Part shown: piece by piece, positions 1 to 6,305 of the stretch
Numbering within the stretch: position 1 is the first letter of the stretch
Layout of the letters: each line of letters starts with the position of its first letter
DNA from: Euryarchaeota archaeon UBA433
GTDB lineage: Archaea > Thermoplasmatota > Poseidoniia > Poseidoniales > Poseidoniaceae
Direction of reading: 5' to 3'
NCBI GenBank assembly: GCA_002495535.1
Contig: DAFX01000050.1
Location: forward strand, 27,289-37,301
DNA: 10,013 nucleotides
The notes under the pieces: generated by a model
Database searches by the model: none
Told to the model about the DNA's origin: nothing
Seen by the model: the letters and a program-made list of their open reading frames with translations, nothing else
Translations under genes and position numbers: made by a program

Positions 1-3000
1 GTGTAATTTGCAAACGGTGCTTCGCCATCGTTCGTCACTGTGACGGTGATGTATTCAGAGGCGTTTGCATGCCCGTCTCCATTCGTGTCGTGGTCGTTTT
101 CGACCCAGATCTTGATGTCGAGGGAAGACGGCGGGTTTGGTAAGTCATAGGCGTTGAGACGAATCTGTTGGTTCGCAGAAGGGACCACCCAGGTGTCGTC
201 AACCATGGTTCGCCAATTGCTTTCCAGGGACGGGTCAACTTGTCCGTTGAGGATTTTCACATCTATCAACTTAGGATCGAGGGTGTCGATGGAGAGGTTG
301 AATGGAATAGCACAATCGCTGTCTGGGCGGTAAACTGCTGCAGGGCAGAGTGTGTCGCCACCTTCGTAACCATCAATTCGGAATCGGTAAGTTTCCTCAC
401 CTGCTGCGAATCCAAGGTCGATGTTGAGGTCGAAATCGCCCCCAATAACGCCAGATTGGTTTTCGATTGAAAGCCATTCAATGGTGAAATTCTCAGTCGA
501 GGTGTTGATGGACTTCTGTTCAAGCACCATGAAGTAGCGACTTGGATCCGGTGAAATGTCGAGGTTCTCAAGACGAATGCTGCCTGCAAGGTTGACGATT
601 TGGTTTGATTTCCCATTGTCTAAATCCTGAGCGAGACCGATATCGTTGCGCACCTCAAAGTTGGTGATGATGGCATCGTTTTCGACAGCATTGCCGCCTG
701 GTGGTGCCATGAGTACTGCAGATGGCAAACCGTTAACGCCATCTGATGCGAGAAGTCCTGAATAAATTCGAACTTCATCGGTGTCTTCCCAGTTGGAATT
801 GACAATGAAACGCCAGATGACCTGCTTTCCATTGGTCACGTCGCTGAAAACAGAAGTGGATTCCAAGGTCACCAAATCATTGACGTCTGAAGCCTCGGTG
901 AATCCGAAGTTGTCAGAGTAAGACAACACAACAGTTCCCGTGCTGGATTCGAGGGTCAAGTGACTTTCAACAAGCGAAGCACCAGTGGATGGCGCAACGG
1001 TATGGGAGGTGACGACCTCATAGAGATCTCCGTTTGGATAGAACCCTACTGGGTTGCCAGTGATGCTCAGCGTGTTGTCATAGCCGCTTGCAGTGACGAT
1101 GTTGAGGTTGGAGAAGGTAAGACCGCCGCCGCTCGTTGAGGTCACCGCCATCTCGACGTTCGCAGTAGCACCGCCTGTCCAAAGCGCAACACCCTTGTTC
1201 AGTTCAAGATCCAGTCCATTGCTGTTGTCAAGCGTGGTTGTGTAATTGTAGATGATGTCAAGGTCTCGAATGACCATGGTTGCACCCGTCGATGAGTTTG
1301 GTGATTCGGCCTTGAAACGGAAGGTCATCCATTCGGTACCGTAAGCATCGATATGGCTAACCGGTACGAGTGGATTGGAAAGCAACGAGTTAAGCGATGC
1401 ACTCAAGTCCACTTCAGTGAGGTATTCAGGGAGCATTCGTGTCTCATTGTTCACCGCGCCCAAACTGACAGATTGAGTCCCAGACAAGATGGAAAAGTCG
1501 AACCCTTCCATTGGATCGGTTGTGGAATGGATGGTCATTTCATCGAGGACAAAATCGCTTGAAAGGACCGTAGCACCCTTGGGGAGCATGAAACTTCCAC
1601 CTTCTGCTACACCGCTCAAGTCGGTGGTGATGTTGGCGGAGTGTGTTCCGTAATTGATGCCGTCCACCTTGTTGAAGAGGAATTGTGTTTGTCGGCCAAA
1701 GGAACCGAATGCCGGCTCATCGAAGGCCCAATCGATGTTGCTGTCGTTAGCGACATCCACTTGGAAGTTTTCTGCATGATGGCCGAAACTCAAATCAAAC
1801 CATAGGCCTCCGACGTTGCAGTTGTTCTGGTAGGACATCATGGTCTCGAATCCAAAGATTGGTGTATCGAGAATGTACTCTGTATCGGGGATCATACCGA
1901 TAACACCGTTGCCACCATATGCTTGCAAGTCAATCGAGGGCACCTCGGTACAATCGTCTTGAACATGGGCGGTAATTCGAGTGATGGGCTTGCCAAAGTT
2001 GCTCCTTTCAAGTGTAGGGTTGTATGAGTTATCGGTTAGGATTGGCGAGTACATCAAGGGCATACCTCCCTCAGCTTCCCAAACACCGTTGACCACGCCG
2101 CTCACCGTCTCATCTGTCTGGTTGAAACCGGTCCCGACTCTCGTTCCTATGCTGAAACCATGGAACACGGGGCTTGAGAGACGAGAAGAACCCGAATCGA
2201 AACTCAATCGGAAATTGACTGAAGGGTGTTCTGTGGTGTTAATGTCCCACAGTTCGATGATTTTCCCTTGCAAACCGACCATTGGATTGCCGTTGGTATC
2301 AACAACGGTTTGACCAGTAGCGGAATCTATCACTTCAAGCGACAAGGTGGCTGAAGATGTGGTTTCAGATTCGATCGTCAACAGACCGTAGCCGTTTGGT
2401 TGGTTTTCTCCACCTTGAACGGATGGAAGGAAACCATTGATGTCCATGGTAGCTGTTTGAGGCAAACGGTCACCGAGTCGGAAGTTGTCGATGTACCATC
2501 CTGCTGCACCACCGTCGGCGGTGTTGATGTCGTTGTCGTCCATAACGAAGCGAAGTTGAATGTATTGGCCTACATATTGGATCAAGTCAACGGCAATGTT
2601 TGCCCATCCCGTCGGGTTGCCTGTGCCAACAGACGTGCCGCCAAGAGCGTAATCTCCGGAAGGAACTCCGGTACAGCTGTTGTAAATTTCTCCGGCATTG
2701 TTTGAGCCCGTGCTGACTCGGTAGTAGCCGTTTGAATATCCAACACCGCTGGAGTTACCGATATCGATATCGATGTACTGGAAGCCCGATGCATCAGGTG
2801 GGAAGACACCGTTGCTCGAAGTACGGATTTGCACATAGGCGCAATCGGTGTACTTGATGGCAGGGTTGGTCCCTTGGGGTGTGATTCGGTCGAGATCGTG
2901 GTAAGAGTCGAAGTACGCCGTCGTGTCTTTCAAAGCGAGATCGATGTACATAGATGGGGAGTTGAGGGCGTAAAGTCCGCCGTTTTGATTGGTGAACTCG

Positions 3001-3569
3001 TCGGTGTAATCGTTGTCGTAGAGGCCTGTCCCCCAGCAATAAGTGCCCGAGAAACAATCTGGAAGGCCAGGGGAAGGAGGTGAACCAGCTGCTCCAAGTT
3101 CGCCATGGTCGAACCCGTACCATCTTTGGTAGAGATCGCGCTGATCGACGAAACCAGCCATCGTTTCTTCGAAGTCAGTCAGCACGCCTTCAGCGGTCAA
3201 GGAAACTGGGGTGGCGGTTGCGCCGTCTTCGAAGGTGAAGTGTGATGCATTGGAGAATTTGGTGAGTTGGTTGTTGTAACTGGGGTTCCAAACACGTGAC
3301 ATTGTCTCGGTGTCGATCCTTTGGTGGGAGGCATGCTCCATCATGTGGACGGAAAGATCCACACTGGCACTGGTCACCGTATCGGTAGCAGGAAGATCAA
3401 TGCTGCCATCTGCGAGGTTCGAAAAGGGGCTGCCGCCGCGCATTTCGATGTCGGATTCGGTGTCTGAGTTGGCAAATGTTGTCACATTGGCTGCGCCGGC
3501 AAAAGGGGCCAGCAGCATAAGGGCAACAAGGAACAATGGGGCGGTTAAGGTTCGATTCTCGTGTGTCAT
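1..3569 (-). CDS. Giant secreted/surface protein, C-terminus outside window (partial)
   Basis: The frame is open from ATG 3569 to the window edge: 1189 complete codons and no stop. The N-terminus is a signal peptide: a short MTHENRT stretch, a hydrophobic core at about residues 8-26, and a likely cleavage site after AGA or GAA (24-27). Residues ~170-365 resemble the MAM/jelly-roll modules of immune-inhibitor-A-type secreted proteins, ending in GWYIDNF (W358). The remainder is beta-rich, Ser/Thr/Asn/Gly-rich and acidic, with many N-x-S/T sequons. Eight cysteines fall in four neighbouring pairs. A 12-residue EF-hand-like calcium loop lies at 1161-1172. An LPxxxTV strand motif occurs at 59-65 and again at 662-668. 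Start support: AGGTGA lies 4 nt before the ATG. The N-terminus resembles surface proteins I recall from Poseidoniales. Inferred role: extracellular adhesion, binding or cell-surface structure. No peptidase motif was recognised. The anchoring mode cannot be seen because the C-terminus is missing. Confidence 0.9.
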   Translation of the reverse strand, partial: MTHENRTLTAPLFLVALMLLAPFAGAANVTTFANSDTESDIEMRGGSPFSNLADGSIDLPATDTVTSASVDLSVHMMEHASHQRIDTETMSRVWNPSYNNQLTKFSNASHFTFEDGATATPVSLTAEGVLTDFEETMAGFVDQRDLYQRWYGFDHGELGAAGSPPSPGLPDCFSGTYCWGTGLYDNDYTDEFTNQNGGLYALNSPSMYIDLALKDTTAYFDSYHDLDRITPQGTNPAIKYTDCAYVQIRTSSNGVFPPDASGFQYIDIDIGNSSGVGYSNGYYRVSTGSNNAGEIYNSCTGVPSGDYALGGTSVGTGNPTGWANIAVDLIQYVGQYIQLRFVMDDNDINTADGGAAGWYIDNFRLGDRLPQTATMDINGFLPSVQGGENQPNGYGLLTIESETTSSATLSLEVIDSATGQTVVDTNGNPMVGLQGKIIELWDINTTEHPSVNFRLSFDSGSSRLSSPVFHGFSIGTRVGTGFNQTDETVSGVVNGVWEAEGGMPLMYSPILTDNSYNPTLERSNFGKPITRITAHVQDDCTEVPSIDLQAYGGNGVIGMIPDTEYILDTPIFGFETMMSYQNNCNVGGLWFDLSFGHHAENFQVDVANDSNIDWAFDEPAFGSFGRQTQFLFNKVDGINYGTHSANITTDLSGVAEGGSFMLPKGATVLSSDFVLDEMTIHSTTDPMEGFDFSILSGTQSVSLGAVNNETRMLPEYLTEVDLSASLNSLLSNPLVPVSHIDAYGTEWMTFRFKAESPNSSTGATMVIRDLDIIYNYTTTLDNSNGLDLELNKGVALWTGGATANVEMAVTSTSGGGLTFSNLNIVTASGYDNTLSITGNPVGFYPNGDLYEVVTSHTVAPSTGASLVESHLTLESSTGTVVLSYSDNFGFTEASDVNDLVTLESTSVFSDVTNGKQVIWRFIVNSNWEDTDEVRIYSGLLASDGVNGLPSAVLMAPPGGNAVENDAIITNFEVRNDIGLAQDLDNGKSNQIVNLAGSIRLENLDISPDPSRYFMVLEQKSINTSTENFTIEWLSIENQSGVIGGDFDLNIDLGFAAGEETYRFRIDGYEGGDTLCPAAVYRPDSDCAIPFNLSIDTLDPKLIDVKILNGQVDPSLESNWRTMVDDTWVVPSANQQIRLNAYDLPNPPSSLDIKIWVENDHDTNGDGHANASEYITVTVTNDGEAPFANY

Positions 3570-3573
3570 AGAC

Positions 3574-3583
3574 TCACCTACCT
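3574..3583 (-). promoter_or_regulatory. Shine-Dalgarno site of the giant surface protein
   Basis: On the minus strand the bases AGGTAGGTGA stand just before the ATG at 3569. They contain AGGTGA, complementary to the archaeal 16S rRNA 3' end, with a 4-nt spacer. This fixes the start codon of the surface-protein gene. Confidence 0.6.
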
Positions 3584-3600
3584 TTCACGCGAGGATTCTT

Positions 3601-3647
3601 CTCCCTAAAATCACATCGCATTCATGCCTAAGGAAATCACGCCTAAG
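3601..3647 (-). promoter_or_regulatory. Putative promoter/operator region of the surface protein
   Basis: The 102-bp spacer between the thiI-like stop and the surface-protein start holds the most AT-rich stretch nearby, GTGATTTTAGG (minus strand, around 3603-3613). Taken as a weak TATA element, it would place transcription start just upstream of the ribosome binding site. Beyond it are two direct copies of CTTAGGC (plus strand 3626-3632 and 3641-3647), 15 bp apart, and a second GTGATTT. A regulator site is possible but unproven. Confidence 0.25.
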
Positions 3648-3671
3648 AGCGAGGCTAATCAACGAATGCTT

Positions 3672-4343
3672 TCACAATTCAACACGACGGTGCTGAGCCC
3701 ATGCATCAAGGCATAAATCCTGCAATCCACCAACGCGAACTTCGCTTTTTTCAATCCACTCTTGATTGGCAATCGTGACTGGCGTTGTTGGCCCGAGTGC
3801 GTCGCAAACCTCTGGGCCAAGACTGAGATCGTAGGTCCCCAAAACACGAGCCATACGAATGATGGTGTTCTTGTCAAAACCAAGCAAAGGACGCAAAGGA
3901 ACGAGGTTTGAGGCCTGTTCAATGCTCCCCAAATTACCTAGAGTTTGTGACGATACTTGACCCAAATTTTCCCCGGTCAAAAGATGAGTTGCTCCCACGT
4001 CTAAACCTGCAACCTCGGCCAAGCGATGGTACATTCGTTTCATGTGGATGAAGTATTCGGTGTGAGCCCATTTCTCTGTAAACAGAGCCAGTTGTTTTGC
4101 GACTGGAATCACAATCAGCGTGGGATGAATCTGAGCCCGTGCTGCCTCACCAATCGGTCCATCAGATTCAAGCAAATGACGGAGTGCTGCGATGGTTTTT
4201 GCCTCTGCCTCTGGCCCGACCACGGGTTCTTGGCTGCAATGAACTGGGTAAATGGTCCAGCCGTTCTTCAAAGCACGTGCTACTGCCACTGGAGAATCCA
4301 ACCCCCCCGAAACCAAAGCAATGCAAACCTTGGCTTCACCCAT
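3672..4343 (-). CDS. thiI: ThiI-like PP-loop sulfurtransferase lacking THUMP domain
   Basis: With the start at ATG 4343 the product has 223 residues. It matches the adenylating PP-loop domain of ThiI, which makes 4-thiouridine at position 8 of tRNA and in some organisms supplies sulfur for thiazole. Visible motifs are the PP-loop SGGLDS (12-17), GENLGQVSSQT (124-134), LRPLLGFDK (150-158) and PEVC (177-180). The last cysteine matches the position of the catalytic Cys344 of E. coli ThiI. The N-terminal ferredoxin-like and THUMP tRNA-binding domains and the C-terminal rhodanese domain are absent. The upstream neighbour is divergent, so no THUMP exon or split partner lies next to it. ATG 4385 would add a hydrophobic 14-residue extension unlike the family; neither start has a clear ribosome binding site. 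The PP-loop assignment is firm. The tRNA role is inferred. Confidence 0.85.
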   Translation of the reverse strand: MGEAKVCIALVSGGLDSPVAVARALKNGWTIYPVHCSQEPVVGPEAEAKTIAALRHLLESDGPIGEAARAQIHPTLIVIPVAKQLALFTEKWAHTEYFIHMKRMYHRLAEVAGLDVGATHLLTGENLGQVSSQTLGNLGSIEQASNLVPLRPLLGFDKNTIIRMARVLGTYDLSLGPEVCDALGPTTPVTIANQEWIEKSEVRVGGLQDLCLDAWAQHRRVEL

Positions 4344-4434
4344 ACCCAACGGCAGGAGGACAAGGTGAAGAAACCACCCCTCCATCCCCCAATCCCTTCC
4401 ATGACTTCATGAGGGTGATGTCGCTGGCAAAGTC

Positions 4435-4896
4435 ATGGAACCCTACTCAAAGGAACCGGTAACGCTGATTGAACACATCTTTCCCGGCGATACGAACGAC
4501 CATGACACATTGTTTGGTGGCCGTCTTCTCTCGATCATGGACAAGGCAGGCGGCATTGCTTGCTCAAAATTCGCCCACAGAGAATTCGTGACCATTTCCA
4601 TTGACACCCTCAAGTTCATCGCTCCTGCACGTCAAGGTGACCTCCTCGAAGTCACCGGTAAAGTGGTGTTTACCAGCACCCACACAGCCTGTACAAAGGT
4701 CACAGCGATGGCTGTGGACAAAGCGACTTGGAAGAAGAAGAAAATCTGCGAGGGTTACTTTTTCTTCGTAGCCATCGATTCGATGATGCGCCCAATCCCG
4801 ATCCCCCAACTCACCGTAGACAACGAATCTGAACAGAAGGATTGGGACCACGCAAAGCGCATTCGTGAACAGATGCGCAGCAATCAGGACGAATGA
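4435..4896 (+). CDS. Acyl-CoA thioesterase, hotdog fold
   Basis: The 153-residue product belongs to the YciA/ACOT-type single-hotdog acyl-CoA thioesterases, which hydrolyse acyl-CoA to free fatty acid and CoA in the cytosol, usually as oligomers. The diagnostic stretch is PGDTNDHDTLFGG (17-29), with the family's N-x-x-x-x-x-FGG arrangement (N21), followed by LLSIMDKAGGIA, where the helix carries the usual acidic residue (D36). The later strands (SIDTLKFIAPARQGD and LEVTGKV) also fit. The length is normal for the family. A GAGGGTGATG stretch 15 nt upstream may be a ribosome binding site with a long spacer. It is divergent from the thiI-like gene and probably co-transcribed with the EF-1A-like gene 40 nt downstream. 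The C-terminal ~25 residues are charged and probably helical. The preferred chain length cannot be told from sequence. Confidence 0.88.
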   Translation: MEPYSKEPVTLIEHIFPGDTNDHDTLFGGRLLSIMDKAGGIACSKFAHREFVTISIDTLKFIAPARQGDLLEVTGKVVFTSTHTACTKVTAMAVDKATWKKKKICEGYFFFVAIDSMMRPIPIPQLTVDNESEQKDWDHAKRIREQMRSNQDE

Positions 4897-4923
4897 CCAC
4901 CCCTACATTGATGTGGGCCTCGC

Positions 4924-4929
4924 AGGTGG
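4924..4929 (+). promoter_or_regulatory. Ribosome binding site choosing start 4937
   Basis: AGGTGG stands 7 nt before ATG 4937. It supports this start over an in-frame ATG at 4865, which would overlap the thioesterase gene by 32 nt and add 24 residues unlike the start of a G domain. Confidence 0.5.
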
Positions 4930-4936
4930 CAGGGCC

Positions 4937-5959
4937 ATGCCTGTTCTCAACATAGCCATGGTTGGAAGCGACGATTTGGCCCGTGAAATAGCCAAACCCA
5001 CCGACCAACGCGATGTGCATACCTACGTCCACAAGGAGAACGGCAGTGACGGTCCACGCATTCTCTCGTTGATCCGCCCGGCAAAATACCCTGAACGATT
5101 GCGACCGTTTCTCAATGCTCTATCAGCGGCCCGGGTCGGTGTTATCGAAGTTCAAGGCATAAACGCTACATTAGGTGAAGCGCTCGTCGCATTCGCAAGT
5201 TCTGGACTCACGAAGGGCATTGCCGTCATCAACCCTCCACAGGGCGAATGGGTCGATGAAGACCAAGTCAAGATGGTGTTCTCACAAGCAGGTTTGGGCG
5301 GATGGACCTTTGCCAAAAACGATGGTATTGAACTGCGAAACATGCTTTACGACCTTATGGACGCAATTTCGGGTGAATTGAAAGCAAACGCAGAAGCGCC
5401 CTTGGTGATCCCTGTCGATCAGCATTTCAACGTCAAAGGAATCGGTTTGGTCGCCATTGGATATGTGCAATCAGGCACTGTCAATGTCCACGACGACCTG
5501 GTGCTCTTGCCTGCAAACGGTACTGGGAACGCGAAATCGCTTCAAGTGATGGATGATGATGTCCCTGCCGCTCGAGCTGGAGACAGGGTTGGATTGGCCC
5601 TTCGCAACGCAAAGGAAGAGCACTTAGGAAGCGGCACCCTGTTGGTTCGTCCAGCCATTGAAGACAAGAAAACCAACACCAGCATTCCATTGGCCGTAGT
5701 GGCCCACCACCGTTCGAAAATTGTGCTCGCACGTTCACCATTCCAGAAGCGAGTGTTGGCTGAAGGTGATGTCATTCACGCAAGCGTTGATTTGCAGTTC
5801 GTGGTTGGTCGCATTGCCTCAGTTGAAGCCGACACAGCGGTGGTTGCTTGGGAAAACCCATTGTTCATTCGCCGAGAAAATCCTGAGCCTACGCTCATCG
5901 CACAACTTGATTCCAAGCCTCGGATTATGGGGAGCGCTCAACTGGATTGTCTTGAGTGA
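4937..5959 (+). CDS. EF-1A/SelB-like protein with degenerate G domain (no P-loop)
   Basis: The 340-residue product is related to translational GTPases of the EF-1A/SelB group. Residues ~4-150 follow the beta-alpha pattern of a G domain, but where the P-loop GHVDHGKS/T should be there is MVGSDDLAREIAK (8-20), with no GK[ST]. No DxxG or NKxD motif is evident either. Residues ~155-240 are a good EF-Tu domain 2 (VPVDQHF-NVKGIGLVAIGYVQSGTV-then DDLVLLP, and AGDRVGLALR at 214-223). Residues ~245-340 would be domain 3. I recall uncharacterised euryarchaeal proteins of this build, annotated as EF-1A-related or SelB-like. The protein probably cannot bind GTP in the canonical way. A ribosome- or tRNA-related role is inference. 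It follows the thioesterase by 40 nt and its TGA directly abuts the stop of the convergent small membrane gene. Confidence 0.82.
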   Translation: MPVLNIAMVGSDDLAREIAKPTDQRDVHTYVHKENGSDGPRILSLIRPAKYPERLRPFLNALSAARVGVIEVQGINATLGEALVAFASSGLTKGIAVINPPQGEWVDEDQVKMVFSQAGLGGWTFAKNDGIELRNMLYDLMDAISGELKANAEAPLVIPVDQHFNVKGIGLVAIGYVQSGTVNVHDDLVLLPANGTGNAKSLQVMDDDVPAARAGDRVGLALRNAKEEHLGSGTLLVRPAIEDKKTNTSIPLAVVAHHRSKIVLARSPFQKRVLAEGDVIHASVDLQFVVGRIASVEADTAVVAWENPLFIRRENPEPTLIAQLDSKPRIMGSAQLDCLE

Positions 5960-6130
5960 TTAGAGCACCCAATAATAGATCGCGATGCCGATAAAAGGAG
6001 CGATCATAATGGCCCAACTGAGGGCTTTGAACCACCAACGATCAGACCATCGCTCTGTCGAATCACCGATCGACTCCATGACCTTTTCACCAAACTCAGA
6101 AGCGATTATTTCCCCTATGATTTCTGCCAT
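5960..6130 (-). CDS. Small membrane protein, 56 residues, tail-anchored type
   Basis: This ORF runs from ATG 6130 to TAA at 5960-5962. Residues 1-30 are predicted helical and amphipathic, with several acidic positions and charged residues (ERWSDRWWFK) just before the membrane. Residues 36-55 form one hydrophobic segment that ends at the C-terminus (YYWVL), so the protein should sit in the membrane by its tail with the N-terminus in the cytoplasm. Five tryptophans in 56 residues cluster at the membrane interface. The strongest evidence for translation is a full GAGGTGA ribosome binding site 5 nt upstream. Its stop codon touches the stop codon of the convergent EF-1A-like gene with no base between. 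I do not recognise a family. Function unknown. Confidence 0.72.
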   Translation of the reverse strand: MAEIIGEIIASEFGEKVMESIGDSTERWSDRWWFKALSWAIMIAPFIGIAIYYWVL

Positions 6131-6305
6131 TGCCTTCACCTCAAGCAGGGGGCATCTAGACTTAAGGAAGTACCCAACGACTCTTGGTTCGAAGTCGAGA
6201 ACTCTTGTTGTGTCCGGCTCTGAAAAAAAGGCGCGTTTTCAAGGGGGGTAACCCTCACATTCGTCGGTGGATTGATAACCCACTCGACGCCCTTTACGCG
6301 CTGGG
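6131..6305. promoter_or_regulatory. Divergent intergenic region with promoters for both flanking genes
   Basis: This 175-bp non-coding stretch separates the start of the small membrane gene from the start of the 545-residue gene, so it should hold two promoters. On the plus strand, ATTGATAACC (6271-6280) lies about 27-35 nt before ATG 6306. Since that gene has no ribosome binding site, this would suit a TATA-like element for a leaderless transcript. An A-tract and T-tract flank 6222-6240. Two ACTCTTG copies lie 21 bp apart (6180, 6201). All are weak matches. Confidence 0.3.
6136..6142 (-). promoter_or_regulatory. Strong Shine-Dalgarno site of the 56-residue membrane protein
   Basis: GAGGTGA on the minus strand is fully complementary to the archaeal 16S rRNA tail and lies 5 nt before ATG 6130. 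It is the best ribosome binding site in the window and the main reason to accept this short gene. Confidence 0.7.

Noticed and set aside
266..616. Minus-strand frame of 116 residues, and similar short frames across 1-3500
   Set aside because: They are other-frame shadows of the continuous 1189-codon surface-protein frame.
4344..4385. Longer thiI-like start at 4385
   Set aside because: It adds a hydrophobic 14-residue stretch unlike ThiI, and the PP-loop strand begins naturally at ATG 4343; not fully excluded, as neither start has a clear ribosome binding site.
6183..6199. tRNA T-arm-like hairpin: 5-bp stem (two G-T pairs) with a TTCGAAG loop
   Set aside because: No matching 7-bp acceptor stem, D-arm or anticodon arm can be built around it, and no CCA-type end follows. 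Treated as chance in the intergenic spacer.
6180..6207. ACTCTTG direct repeat with 21-bp spacing as an operator
   Set aside because: About one 7-bp repeat is expected by chance in a spacer of this size, and there is no symmetry or further copy.
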